A stretch of DNA of 64,000 bases, taken from NCBI GenBank assembly GCA_014607495.2, contig CP053155.1, forward strand, positions 11,842,001 through 11,906,000. Reading direction: 5' to 3'. The position numbers and the translations under genes are program-made. The DNA is from Carposina sasakii (lineage: Eukaryota > Arthropoda > Insecta > Lepidoptera > Carposinidae). Shown here in pieces: positions 1 to 10,504 of the stretch (the first letter of the stretch is position 1; each line of letters starts with the position of its first letter). The notes under the pieces are model-generated. The model made no database searches. It was not told where the DNA came from and saw nothing but the letters and a program-made list of their open reading frames with translations.

Positions 1-1176
1 TAAAAGTTTTCCTATTCTCTTCCTGTACTCTCAAAATTTGTAGTTTAGCTTCTCTTCTTAATCCATCTCTCTTCTCTGTAAATTCTTTCCTATTCTCCTC
101 TTCTAATAATTCTACAATTTTTAAATCTTCTTTTAACTTAAGCTTGGTTCCTATTAACAATTCAAAAGGTGAAGTATTAATTGATCTCTGATAAGTGCCA
201 TTAATAACTCGTTGTACTTTACTAACATGCTTGTACCACTGTGATGGTTCCTCTACACATAGCTTTGTTAAAACAGAAATTATGATCTGGTTCATCCTCT
301 CTGCTTGTCCATTTCCACGTGGAATTCCTGTCGTTATACTAAGGTGTACAATATCTTCCTCTTGACAATATTCTTCAAACTCTTTTCCTGTGAATGCTGT
401 TCCTCTATCGGTTACAATACGCTTTGGGTTACCATAGTCTTTTTGATGCAACTTTAACTTTTCAACAGTCTCTTTAGAGGTCAAAGTTTTTACAGGATAA
501 ATCCAAACAAATTTTGTGTAAGCATCTACAACAGTTAAAATATAGTTATACATCTTTCGAGTTGATTCTAAAGGTCCTACATGATCACAATGTAATGTCC
601 TTAATGGGAGTTCTCCTTTATCTATTGTGTTCAAAAATCCTTCTTGTTTTCCTGCTTTTCTAGTTGACAATATGCATGGTACACAAGTAGATATAACTTT
701 TTCAATCTTATTATCCAAACTGTTTATGTAATAATCATTTTCTAAAATATCTTTGATCTTCTTTTTTCCAAAATGTCCTAATCCATGTGCTCTTCTAATA
801 ATCTCAATATCCATCACTTCTGGTATAACTAATTTTTTCTCTATTCCTTTATACAATATGTCATTATCTAAACAATAGTCTTCATATGTTGTTTTCTTCA
901 ACAATTCTTTAATCACTTTTACACCTTCATCATCTTCTTGTGACTTCTTAATTCTTGCATGGAGTTCAGTATTAATAATGAATACATTTCTACTAAGTGA
1001 GTCGACATGCTGCATCTTATCACTTGTTCTATGAACTACTGTATAATCAAAATCTTGTAAGTACATAATCCAACGGGCTACTTTTGCAGATACTTCTTTC
1101 TTTGTCAATGTCTTCTGGAAAGCTTCACAATCTGTTACTATTACAAAAGGTCTTCCTAATAGGTATTTTCTAAACT
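1..1176 (-). CDS. Pol continuation of Gypsy-1 (rest of RNase H, integrase), 3' partial
   Basis: In the -1 frame relative to the upstream gag-pol frame, the minus strand is open without a stop from the A8 run (1176-1183) to the window edge, about 390 codons. It first completes RNase H (VTDCEAF, then DSLSRN). It then carries an integrase: an H-H-C-C zinc domain (HGLGHFGKKKIKDILENDYY, later C-V-P-C), the catalytic core with D in LHCDHVG, D in VTDRGTAF, and E in GNGQAERMNQ. Integrase inserts the cDNA into the host genome. A long stop-free stretch after the break argues that the break is recent, an assembly error, or a recoding site. The C-terminus and 3' LTR are outside the window. Confidence 0.85.
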
Positions 1177-3696
1177 TTTTTTTACTCCTTCTATGACTGC
1201 TAATGCTTCTAATTCATAACTACTACAATTTTGCTGCACTTCACTAGTTTTTCTACTCATATAATGGATAGGATGCATTCTTCCATCTATAGGGTCTTTT
1301 TGCATTAAAATTGCTGCCAATCCAAATTTGCATGCGTCGGTATGCAGTTCTGTCTCCAATTGTATGTCAAATATTTTTAAAACAGGATCACTACATAATA
1401 TATCTTTCAATTTTTCAAAAGCTGCTCTTTGTTCTTCTCCAAAATAAAAGTTATCATTCTTTACTATGTCACTTAACGGCTTAGCTATGATAGCATAGTC
1501 TCTTATAAACTTTCTGAAGTATGAAGTTAATCCAATAAAACTGTGAACACTTTTTACATTAGTTGGTGTTGGAAAATTTCTCACGGCTTCTGTTTTCTTA
1601 AAAGAGGGTTTCACTGATCCATTTGACACTGCATATCCTAAATATTCCACCGACCGTTGTAACAACTGAGCTTTTTTCCAATTAATCTCAAGACCGTTCT
1701 CTGCTGCAACATTCAGTACTTGTTTTAGTCTTTCAAATGCTTGCTGTTCATCTTCAGCTAAAATAATCACATCGTCAATAAACACTAACACAATTTCTCT
1801 CAATATCAAATCTCTAAATATTATGTTAATATATCTTGTAAAATATTTTGGGCAAATGGAGAGTCCAAATGGTGCATATAAAAATTCATACTGTCCTTCA
1901 GGGTTATTAGTAACAAATGCAGTATATTTTATTGAATCTTCGTGAATAGGCAAATGAAAAAATCCATTCTTGAGATCTAATGTGCTGAACACACGTGCTT
2001 TACTTAACTTGTCAATATGATCATCGATCACTGGAAGTGGATACTCATCTTTTATCATCTTCTGGTTAATCTTTCTGTAATCAACGCATACTCTTGTAGA
2101 TCCATCCTTCTTTTTAACTAAAACCAACGGACTTGCATATTCGGAATAACTAGGACGAATAACACCATTAGATAACCACTCACTAATCTGCTTCTTCACA
2201 ATTTCTTCTTCTACCAAAGCTAATCTACGAGATCTCTGGGTAACAGGTATGTCATCTTTTAACACTATCTTCATTTTAATTGGTGCTACTTTCTCTTTAA
2301 TTGGCTTATAGTTATCTATCAACTCTTGAATGTGGGGCTTTTCACTGTTATAATCTTCATAAGAAAACAAACTCTGCAAGTATGAACCATCACAAAATTG
2401 AGGCCGTATTTCAACATTACCTTTATTAATCATAACAACTGTGCCTACTAAAAAAGGTTGGCCCAATATAACCAAGTAAGGAATTACACCTGTGGGTACT
2501 ACATGGAAAAAAACATTATAACAGTAATCATCAATAGTTAAATTAATGCAAAACTTACCAATAGATCGCACTTTACAAGAACCTAAACCAGTAAAAATTA
2601 CAAAATCTTGTTCATAACTAACTTTTAAAGTTTCGAAAAAATCTAGAGACATTAAGTTCACATCACTACCCGTATCTAATAAACAGTTTACAGAAAAGTT
2701 CTTAATCTTAGCCATTTTCACAGATTTATTTGCAAAATTATTATTGTTTTTGTTTACATTGAACATATTTCTATCTTGTTGACATTGAACTGGATTGAAT
2801 GAACTTACCGGTGACATTTGTTTGCTCACCGACTCATTCGTTCGCTCACTACGTGACATTTGTTCGCTCACCGACTGATTCGTTCGCTCACTGCAACTAA
2901 CTTCACTGTTGCTCGCTACGCCCTCTGACGATTTATCAAAAACGAACATTGACTTGGGTGGAATCTTGTTGTTTACAAACCGTTCTGAATGCTTTACTTC
3001 TTGAATATTTCTTGATCTGCACTCTGTTCCAATATGACCGTATGCATTACAGCGAAAACACTTTATTCCGTCCTTACAATAGCTTGCTACATGGCCTTTT
3101 CCTCCGCATTTAAAACAGCGACGCTCTTCATAACTTGTTCTAGGTTTGGTATTAACTTCTCTCAGGGTACTGTCCTGCTGCGTATTTCGCCGGATTTTCT
3201 GTTTCATGGCCTCGTATATAGTGAGTTTCTCTTTCAGCACACTAAAGGTCGCAGCTCCATAAAGATTCATTTTATTTACTTCGTTGTCTGGTATGCCGTC
3301 AATAATGTATTGTATTGATACGTAATCTGGAAATTTTGCTCTTCTCCCCAATTCTTTCATAACCAGCATGTATTGATAGCAGGTTTCGTTATATTTTTTC
3401 TTTCTGAGCGTCATCGTCTCGTGCATCTGCTTGGTGTTTATGCTTTCGGGAAACTCTTTTTGCAAAGCAACTTTAAGTTCTTCATAGTTCCTGAATATTC
3501 TTTCAGATTTCAACCACAATGCCGCCGTACCAGTTAAAGATCTTCTCGCAATTATAAGTTTTTGCTGTGCGGTCCAGCCAAAAATCTCCGCATTGTCCTC
3601 AATGTCGGCCGCCCATTTTGCCGAGGAATAAGTAACATCATCTCCGTCAAAGTTCTCCAACATGTTGAATAGTGTATTTAGGCTTTTTTCTTCCAT
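1156..3696 (-). CDS. Gag-Pol polyprotein of Gypsy-1 (Gag, protease, RT, part of RNase H)
   Basis: An 846-codon frame. Residues 1-180 resemble retrotransposon Gag. Two CCHC zinc knuckles near residues 193-226 (CFKCGGKGHVASYC, then CFRCNAYGHIGTEC) would bind genomic RNA. A tandem 14-residue repeat (SERTN.SVS.QMS) lies near 266-295. The aspartic protease site LLDTGSD is near 341. RT motifs follow (DYRKINQ, STLDLKNGFFHLPI, FIDD near 641, YLGY), then the start of RNase H (HTDACKFG near 784). The frame stops inside RNase H just after an A8 run. The integrase continues open in the -1 frame below base 1176. The product would copy element RNA into DNA in cytoplasmic particles. The ATG at 3696 is the first one upstream of the Gag homology. 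Family assignment is firm; whether the frame break is mutation, assembly error or recoding is unknown. Confidence 0.9.
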   Translation of the reverse strand: MEEKSLNTLFNMLENFDGDDVTYSSAKWAADIEDNAEIFGWTAQQKLIIARRSLTGTAALWLKSERIFRNYEELKVALQKEFPESINTKQMHETMTLRKKKYNETCYQYMLVMKELGRRAKFPDYVSIQYIIDGIPDNEVNKMNLYGAATFSVLKEKLTIYEAMKQKIRRNTQQDSTLREVNTKPRTSYEERRCFKCGGKGHVASYCKDGIKCFRCNAYGHIGTECRSRNIQEVKHSERFVNNKIPPKSMFVFDKSSEGVASNSEVSCSERTNQSVSEQMSRSERTNESVSKQMSPVSSFNPVQCQQDRNMFNVNKNNNNFANKSVKMAKIKNFSVNCLLDTGSDVNLMSLDFFETLKVSYEQDFVIFTGLGSCKVRSIGKFCINLTIDDYCYNVFFHVVPTGVIPYLVILGQPFLVGTVVMINKGNVEIRPQFCDGSYLQSLFSYEDYNSEKPHIQELIDNYKPIKEKVAPIKMKIVLKDDIPVTQRSRRLALVEEEIVKKQISEWLSNGVIRPSYSEYASPLVLVKKKDGSTRVCVDYRKINQKMIKDEYPLPVIDDHIDKLSKARVFSTLDLKNGFFHLPIHEDSIKYTAFVTNNPEGQYEFLYAPFGLSICPKYFTRYINIIFRDLILREIVLVFIDDVIILAEDEQQAFERLKQVLNVAAENGLEINWKKAQLLQRSVEYLGYAVSNGSVKPSFKKTEAVRNFPTPTNVKSVHSFIGLTSYFRKFIRDYAIIAKPLSDIVKNDNFYFGEEQRAAFEKLKDILCSDPVLKIFDIQLETELHTDACKFGLAAILMQKDPIDGRMHPIHYMSRKTSEVQQNCSSYELEALAVIEGVKKSLENTY
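2811..2894 (-). repeat. 42-bp tandem duplication inside Gypsy-1 gag
   Basis: Two adjacent 42-base units (2811-2852 and 2853-2894) differ at only a few positions and keep the frame. They encode two 14-residue units rich in Ser, Glu and Gln just after the zinc knuckles. This is probably a recent in-frame duplication in a linker region. Confidence 0.85.
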
Positions 3697-3833
3697 CGTA
3701 ACGATACTATAGCACGAGTATAGTGAAAAAATTTTGCTTCGTTTCTTGAAAATGTAATGGCGTCGTCGTCGTCTTAATAAATTCTTAGTAATCTTCGTAA
3801 TTATCGTAGGTTTTCTAATATTCTTGTTTTGAT

Positions 3834-3851
3834 CTATCCCGGACGAGGATT
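3834..3851 (-). promoter_or_regulatory. Possible primer binding site of Gypsy-1 (tRNA-Pro-like)
   Basis: Directly after the putative LTR end, the minus strand carries CTCGTCCGGGAT. This matches, from memory, 12 of 12 bases of the complement of eukaryotic tRNA-Pro near its 3' end. The TGG that should pair with the tRNA CCA terminus is absent. A chance match cannot be excluded. Confidence 0.35.
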
Positions 3852-4078
3852 TGTGGGATATTTTCAGATAAAAAAAATAAACTTTTATGGTAATAACTTC
3901 TTCTTTTTTATTTTTCTTCTTAAAAAATAACGTCTTACAACTTTTGGCTCCTTCGTTCTATCCCTCTCTCTCTCACTCCTCATTCATCTCTTTCACTCTA
4001 TGGTAGCGTTCATCGTTTCTTATACAATTTTATTTCTAAAGATGCATTCAAATTATTTGTTAGTATTTTTTCTCCACA
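3852..4078 (-). repeat. Putative 5' LTR of Gypsy-1
   Basis: About 227 bases on the minus strand begin TGTGGA and end TCCCACA, giving the short inverted ends typical of LTRs, and sit directly upstream of the possible primer site. The partner LTR is outside the window, so the limits are inferred from the ends only. The segment contains a CT/GA-rich tract (3961-3985). Confidence 0.5.
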
Positions 4079-4345
4079 TACATATGATACATATAACCAC
4101 GCCTTTATCCCTTACGGGGTAGGCAGAGTACCAAGGGCCGATAGGACCACATGGTGCCACTTCTGACCAATTTTGAGGGTGTAGTTGAGATGTACAAGTT
4201 CGGTTAGTAGTGACAGGCGGTCAGCCCATCGCCTACAAAACACCAAGACCCTCTTGTCCCTCTACTGACTTGTACAGTATGCCCGGGAAGAGAAGCAGCT
4301 GTAGTATTATACTTTTTTTTCACTCCCAGAGCAGCATAGAAGAAT
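4079..4345 (-). repeat. Dispersed LINE-tail/SINE-like repeat (family T, TATG-tailed), copy 1
   Basis: On the minus strand this ends with GATAAAGGCGTG followed by an AT-rich TATG-type tail. The same sequence recurs at 22325-22455, 23905-24185, 31320-31442 and 59050-59332. The tail resembles that of the LINE remnant at 6005-6130. It directly abuts the Gypsy-1 LTR. Confidence 0.75.
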
Positions 4346-4450
4346 TTTTACATGATATACACACAGTCGTATTCCCATAATGGTGTAGCCAGAACTGTAC
4401 GATTACGAAGGAGATGCTACCGCCACTTTTAGCATAACTTTGGTTAATCA

Positions 4451-4799
4451 AATTAACTGATGATGATCTCCGACCGTAATTCGGCCAAGGCGACCAATCT
4501 CCACAGAGATTGGCCAGGTACGCAGGAGATGTTATAGTACACAATTGTATGCAAACACAGATGCACTCTCTATTCCGTTACTCTCATAGTCCGATGGGAC
4601 GGAAGCCGACACAAACGGAGAGAGATCAGGCGCAGGACTAACGGTTTTACGTGCTTTCCGAGGCACGAGCTAAGTGACAATTTTTAGAACATTAAAATCT
4701 GTACATGAAATACATTCATTGGTACAGGCCCGTGACTGGGATCGAACTTACGCCTCCCGCTTGGAAGGTGCACGTCTTAACCACTGGGCTATCACCGCT
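4451..4799 (-). repeat. tRNA-derived SINE, family S1, copy 1
   Basis: On the minus strand it starts with a tRNA-like head with an A box (near GTGATAGCCCAGTGGTTAAG) and a B box (GTTCGATCCCA), followed by a body of about 270 bases and a TGATGATGATC-type tail. Related copies are at 17573-17932, 32488-32997 (split) and 57965-58305. SINEs are transcribed by RNA polymerase III from the head and mobilised by a partner LINE. A shadow reading frame inside it is not a gene. Confidence 0.85.
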
Positions 4800-4923
4800 T
4801 AACAAATTAACTAAAACAATGTAATAACACTAAAGGATGCCCGGTTTTTGTCTTTTCCCTGAAATCTCCAAAATATCTCAATGTAAACAAAATCGATGCT
4901 GTTTGCATTAGTTATATGTATGA

Positions 4924-5150
4924 CTAGTGGACGCCCGCGACTCCGTCCGCGTGGACTACAGAAAAAAAAAACAAAATATCGAAATTATCCGAGAAAAACA
5001 TTTTCCCGGGATAAAAAGTAGCCTATATGTTAAGTGGGACCTGTCACAATATATTCCTGAAAACTGCATCGAAATCGGTTCAGCCGTTTCTGAGATTAGC
5101 ATGCACAAACGCACAAACAAACAGACAAAAATCCCAAAAATCATTATTTT
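4924..5150 (-). mobile_element. Helitron-like fragment, 3' end
   Basis: On the minus strand the sequence ends in a GC-rich hairpin (GTGGAC/GTCCAC type) followed by CTAG (4927-4924) and T, the usual Helitron 3' signature. The same terminal motif occurs at 48140-48168, 61210-61238 and 63330-63358. It carries no Rep/helicase coding, so it is a non-autonomous fragment. Confidence 0.65.
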
Positions 5151-6004
5151 GGGTACTATAGCGTGGATAAAGGTCTCCTATAATATTTTTTCTCATATAT
5201 CTTCCATGTACAGACAGCGACCCGTTACATTTTTATTATATTATAGATTTATATAAACTCTATTTTTTAAATAATCAATATCAACTTTGTTTTGCTGAAA
5301 GATAATTGAAAATCTGATAAATAATTCAGAAAATTACCTAACTTAAACATCCAAATATTACTTTCAATATTATCATATACAAAAGACACAAGACACATAG
5401 TATTGAAAAGAAGCGAATTATTTTAAATATGAATCTAATATTCATATAGCACAGAGCGCTTCTATTGAAAGTAACAGAAACATATCTACAATGTAAGCTA
5501 CTGCGGATGTCGCTAACGAGGTACGAGTTTCTGTGAAAAATCGCAGAATGGACCGCTTACGCCTTCTTCAGTCAGTCATACATTTGAATATAACTTTATA
5601 TAAATGAAAATGAGTTTTCATTTGAGCACAGAAATCAATATGGCACTACACATACTTATGTATAGTGTTTTTCAAGATTATTTATTCTGTCAATTTGTAT
5701 ATTGCACCCAGTTTGCACCAAGTAGTAAAACCCGTATTTACCTATACTATAATGATAAGCAGGCAAATTTTGACTTTTAACTGAGCTATCTTTTACAAAC
5801 ACTAAACTATGTACCTATAGAGTGGAACTCGTTACTTAAGCTATTGTCTAACGGCCAATTTCAATACTAGAGAGATCATAAAGAATCTCGGGCTTTTTTC
5901 AAACTTGAATTTTTTTTTATGAAAACAATGGAATATTTAATCTGAAATATGCAAAAATATCGTGAGATCGGTTATTGAAATTGGCTGTAAGTGAAACTGT
6001 TGGC
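5151..6004. other. AT-rich stretch without recognisable gene
   Basis: I see no convincing coding region, RNA gene or known repeat here. The sequence is AT-rich with short homopolymers, as expected for intron or intergenic DNA. Confidence 0.5.
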
Positions 6005-6130
6005 ATGAAGAACACCATGAAAGTAGATGAAGCGAAAGAGGTGTGCCAGGATCGTAGCAAATGGAGATCCGTGATCTCTGCCTACCCCTCCGGGAAAGAG
6101 GCGTGATTTTTATGTATGTATGTATATGTA
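6005..6130 (+). mobile_element. LINE 3' end remnant with TATG tail
   Basis: A short frame from 6005 encodes a peptide with CQDRSKWRSVISAYPSGKEA and a stop, resembling the C-terminus of RTE-like LINE polyproteins (DR..W.S...). It is followed by GCGTGA and a TATG microsatellite. Only the last ~40 codons are present, so this is a 5'-truncated copy. Its tail resembles that of the family T repeats. Confidence 0.6.
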
Positions 6131-7899
6131 TATGAAACTGTTGCGTGTGTATTGTACCTACTTCCTTATAGATACGGATGAAGTCACAACGTATCTATCT
6201 CTTAGTTTATATAAAAAAAGCAAGTTGGCGTATACACTGATTTGCAAATAAAATTAAATTTAACTTGGTATAGGCCTTACTTAATATATTTAACAACAGA
6301 AACCTGTATTGTAATACAAACTCAAACTGCATTTAACCGGTATACAACATCAGTTAAACGATTATGTAATGTTATATACAATTGCGTATGCGCTTTATAC
6401 AAGCGCCCTCTGCACTGAAGACAAAGAGAAACATAAATTACTATATATTACTAGAAATAGCCCATTTCACGAGGCAGTAACTTTTAACTATCTGAACAGT
6501 CTGATAGTACTATGAACTAACTAATTATGCATAAAGTTATATTAAAGCAGACCAAATTAGGCTGCTACAGAGTTTCTCCTACTCTATACATTTATAAGTT
6601 TTATGACTACACTTTCAGCTACATCACGTAAAAGTTATTAAAAAGAAACTGTTGAGAATTTCTGCCAATCTCAAATCCTTATCTAACTATGAACGGTCGT
6701 GTTAGGGAAGAACTTTAACTTACTTAATCCACCGATATCTTGCCCTTAGCTAAAGCCACAATACATAATTTATTAATGAAACCTGTGTATAATCACTCAC
6801 TTATTAAAACGTCGTTATTTCACATATAAAGTTATATAGCATACATGTATAAATGATCTACCTATAACAATGGACTTACTCACGTGCAAATAAATCGGAA
6901 AGAAAAAATTACTCAATAGAAGTGAAATTGAATGGCAAAAATTATTGGCATTTAATAATCGTATTTCCAATGAAGAAATAACTTGGGACCGAGTGTATTT
7001 ATTAAGCGGCTATGAATTTTGGGCGCGAAAGGACGCAATCTGGGGAATTAATGGGGTGTAAAGGATCTTGGCGAATCGAGTAATTTTTCCCCTTTTTTTA
7101 ATTCGTCCCCAAACTGCTCGGGTCTTTGTTCGCAAACCAAATCAACCGTTCAAACGATTTGATGAGAGTTGAGACATAACAGCTGGTGATTTTTGGCCGC
7201 TTATTTTAATTGATACTTTAGCAATTGTATAAAAAGGTATGTAGAGTAAGGTCTATTAAATTTGAAGATATAGCTTAACTTCATTACCTTAACTTGTGGT
7301 AACCTAGAATGAAGTATGAAAAGCCACTAGTAAAGCAACTAGTTAAACATCACATTCCACAAGCTTCCACTGTAACAAACAAATAAATAAACAGAAAAAC
7401 TTTATTTGCAAAAGCGTCAAATAACAAATTTGCAAATAACAGTAAGGTCATCCTAGCCGTATTTTTCTACAGTCCCCTTTTTAAAGCAAACACAAAAAGA
7501 ATTAACTCATTCTGATAGCTCTAATTTCGGGATCACATTCGGGGTTTGAACAAGTAGGGTTCGGAACCGGTTTTGTGGCCAGCAGACATGTTTGTTTAGG
7601 ACACTGGGGTGTAAACGTACAGGGTACTTGTAAGTCTTAAGTGTTCCGGCCATCCTCTTGGCAATGTATTTTTCTATTATCTACATACGCAAAATGCATA
7701 AAGCATGATTTGAATACTGGCTCTATTGTAGTTGTATGTATTGATCGATTAATTTTAATTTTATTTAAAAAGAAAAAAAAAGAATATCACAAAATATGTA
7801 GGTAGGCATCCATTCAACGCATCGAAATAATGTCATTAACAAGTAGGCATTAAATATAAAAAGTGATTATTAGTTTAAGGTCTCAAATAACAGATGACT
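6131..7899. other. Non-coding stretch; slightly GC-richer patch near 6990-7200
   Basis: No gene or complete repeat is recognised. Bases 6990-7200 are less AT-rich than their surroundings, show no repeat match within the window, and could be conserved non-coding DNA, but nothing in the sequence proves this. Confidence 0.4.
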
Positions 7900-8095
7900 C
7901 TCGGCTGATTTGTATAACTGGTAGTGACACTTCCTACGACGTCATAAGTCCTGGATTCGAATCCCGGTAGGCGAAAATATTGTTATGATGAATATCGATG
8001 TTTGTTTTCATGTCATATATATAATATATATCTATGTATTTCTCACGGAACAATTAATATGTTAATATGTTGTGAAGTACGTGAATATTTTGATG
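7900..8095 (+). repeat. tRNA-derived SINE, family S2, copy 1 (diverged)
   Basis: The head contains a B-box-like GATTCGAATCCCGGTAGG, followed by GATGAATATCGATGTTTG and an AT-rich body ending near TGTTGTGAAG. It aligns by eye with the better preserved copy at 39914-40173 and the minus-strand copy at 31445-31602. Confidence 0.7.
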
Positions 8096-8404
8096 AAAAT
8101 AATTTTAGTTTCACCTATATCTACCCTTCTATTAAGAGATGCTACAAAAAATACAATTTCACCTAGAGTCAAGTGCTCCAGCACAAATGTGAACAAAATC
8201 AAAGCTGTTAAACAGCATTCGGTAATAAAATAAATTGTCCATGGTGTTACCTTGCACCTTAACGGTATAATTTGCGTTATTACTGGAATTACCGCCGGGA
8301 TGGGGGCAAAGCGTATCGGGGGCAACACGCGACGAGTTTCGACACGCTGAACGAATGCAACTAGAGGTGTAGGCGTAAACTATATGTAAATAATAGTCTT
8401 TACT

Positions 8405-8512
8405 CATAGCCGATGGAGCCGATAGGTTCTAGGAGTGGATACCACGTATCGGCAAGATTGGTATGGATGAAAGGAATGCTACCCGCGAGATGGTCCGAAT
8501 GTCTACACCATA
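8405..8512 (+). mobile_element. Decayed RTE LINE fragment
   Basis: The plus strand carries a degenerate version of the segment found (reverse strand) at 27970-28070: a GGAGTGGATACCACGTATCG core that in the other copy encodes LEWIPRIGKRSVGR. Frames are broken here. It marks an old insertion of the same RTE-like family. Confidence 0.6.
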
Positions 8513-9340
8513 TAAGAGACCTATTTACCAAATTTCAAGTTTGTAAGTGTTATAGTTTCAAAAATGGTTGTAAAATTCATAAAATAAATTTCTCTTTACA
8601 GAGCAACAACTAAACTTTTTGTTTCAATAAATTACATTATTACAAATATATTATTACGGCACCGTGATTCTAGAAAACTAAAGGTTTACCAAACTTAATA
8701 TGTTACCAACAAAACACTAAATAAGGTAAAACAGACTTCTGGAACTTGATACGCTGAAAGTTCTCGAAAGTTCGCAAACACGCCTTGAATAATAACCTAC
8801 TCCATTTATAATGTATCTGCAACATTATATTATTATTTAATTATCATAAAAACTTCTCTTATACAATGACTTGATGTTTGTTTCGCTTAAACTCGAAAAT
8901 TATTCTACATATTTTGATGAAATTATGTAACCACTAAGTCCCGTCGAATATCGTATTGTGATTATTTACTAACTAAACTCTAAACGCATTTAGATGGTGT
9001 TTTGGTTAACTAATAGCATGGCGATGAAGATATACTCATATTCTACCTTTTCAGTTGTTACAATAAGGTCACGCTATATAAATTCATATCAAATTATTCA
9101 ATAAATTCTCAATTTATTTAACGAAAATAACTAATTTCATAACAGAGTTGTTAAAGTATTTTTAATTAAATTGAAAAATAAATAGGTTTATGTAAGATGT
9201 AAAAATATCATCAGGCATTATGAGAATAATTTCATAAAATGATAGTCATTTCAAAGAATTGATGAGCAATTAAGTAGACAAGTCACGCATAAATTATTCA
9301 AACAAACCGCAATGACTATTGTAGAAAATACGCACATTGC
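8513..9340. other. AT-rich stretch without recognisable gene
   Basis: No coding region or repeat with another copy in the window is seen. Short frames here lack codon structure or similarity to anything recognised. Confidence 0.45.
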
Positions 9341-9479
9341 ATTTTTACCAAGAAAACTCGGGTATTAAACGTATCTCCACAACGACTGCTTTATACGAGA
9401 ATACCTTAAGCTGAAGAGTGGAAAAAACCGTAAAAATCCGCATTCCATATCCGTGACACAAACACAAAAACAAACAATA

Positions 9480-9655
9480 CAAAATGTTCTCTATTACATT
9501 TGAACACAACGTCGTCGCACTGTTTCGTAGTAGTTCTACGAGCCGTAGCGCGGCTACGGACGGGCGGACTACGCGACGGGCGGTATAGCACTGACTGTTC
9601 TCACGCCGCAGTGACATAGTGACGCGACTTCGCTCGCCGAGGGTCAAGTTGGGTC
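9480..9655. other. CpG-rich patch with short inverted repeats
   Basis: Bases 9508-9640 contain many CG dinucleotides in an otherwise AT-rich region, including the hairpin CCGTAG-CGCGG-CTACGG near 9543-9559. On the minus strand an initiator-like TCAGT occurs in this patch. It could be a promoter or untranslated first exon of a minus-strand host gene, or the end of an unrecognised mobile element. No coding region can be defended. Confidence 0.25.
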
Positions 9656-10083
9656 ATGTTGAAGAAATGTGTAATTACAATCACGAATTACACAATGTTT
9701 GTAATAAATTAAGGCTTGTGACGTACGTACTATTTAATTTTACGTGAATGTACGAGTAAATCCTGAGTTGAGACTTTTAAAACTGCACGACTTGGGAAAC
9801 CTGCATGTATTTGTTAGTGCTATTCGGCTACATACAAAAAATCTACCAATATTGAGATACAGATAAAAAAAGTTTATTTTTCATTGTTTCTTCATACTAT
9901 TTATTTATTTCTAATTACTTAAAAGAGGGTCTGTTAAGTCATTAAATGCGCGGATAAATGATTATCAATGATAAATTTATAATGCAACAGTCATTATGCG
10001 TCTTGCTAATAATGTTCTACTGACATGAAACCTACGAGTATTACCTTATAAATTTCATTTAAAAAAACAACATTAGACATGTT

Positions 10084-10130
10084 ATAAAATTATTAATAAA
10101 GAAAATGGAAAAAATTCTTCACCCGAGTGG
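10084..10130 (-). mobile_element. 47-bp SINE-tail insertion (family S3), with 8-bp target duplication
   Basis: The segment matches the tail plus last part of the tRNA head of the SINE at 21730-21842 (AATAAAGAAAATGGAAAAAATT, then CACCCGAGTGG). It is flanked by GACATGTT at 10076-10083 and 10131-10138, so it is an independent, heavily 5'-truncated insertion. A similar one is at 61593-61641. Confidence 0.75.
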
Positions 10131-10504
10131 GACATGTTCTTCAGTACCAGGAAATCCCTAAAAAACATCGACGGATAAAAAAAACCTGTTTCGACAAAAT
10201 AAAAACATCACGTGAACTGAAAGGTGCAGGTTTTGCGTCACACGCTCCTTTTTGGCGCCAAAAATGCAATCCAATTATTTTCGTCCACCGAAATTTTAAG
10301 AAAAAATCTATTTTCGGTCGCCACCGCACCGCATAGCGGGACGAATTGTTTTTTCCAAGAAAAAATGACGTAGTACCTAGTTTTTCGGTGACATCAAAAT
10401 TTTGTTATAGCGAAAAAAAATAGAGAGATATTTGTACCTACCGTAAAAAACAAGAATGCGCGATAATTATACTTAAGAGTTTTATTTAATAAGTGTAATA
10501 AATT

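Larger units (their letters stand above)
1..4078 (-). mobile_element. Ty3/gypsy LTR retrotransposon, 5' part (Gypsy-1), truncated by window edge
   Basis: Read on the minus strand, the order is a putative 5' LTR (4078-3852), a possible primer binding site, a leader of about 150 bases, a gag-pol frame starting at 3696, and a second pol frame running off the window at base 1. The domain order Gag, two zinc knuckles, protease, RT, RNase H, integrase is that of Ty3/gypsy (Metaviridae) elements. The 3' LTR is outside the window, so LTR divergence, target duplication and age cannot be judged. No envelope gene is visible in the part present. The frames are open apart from one break at an A-run, so the copy looks fairly recent. 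Confidence 0.9.

Noticed and set aside
2811..2894. Possible CRISPR-like direct repeat
   Set aside because: Only two adjacent units without spacers, in frame within gag of a eukaryotic element; a tandem duplication.
4320..4544. Short ORF spanning family T and SINE S1 copies
   Set aside because: It crosses the boundary of two unrelated repeats.
9345..9647. 100-codon minus-strand ORF over the CpG-rich patch
   Set aside because: No family similarity, no repeat of codon structure, and open frames are expected in CG-rich sequence.
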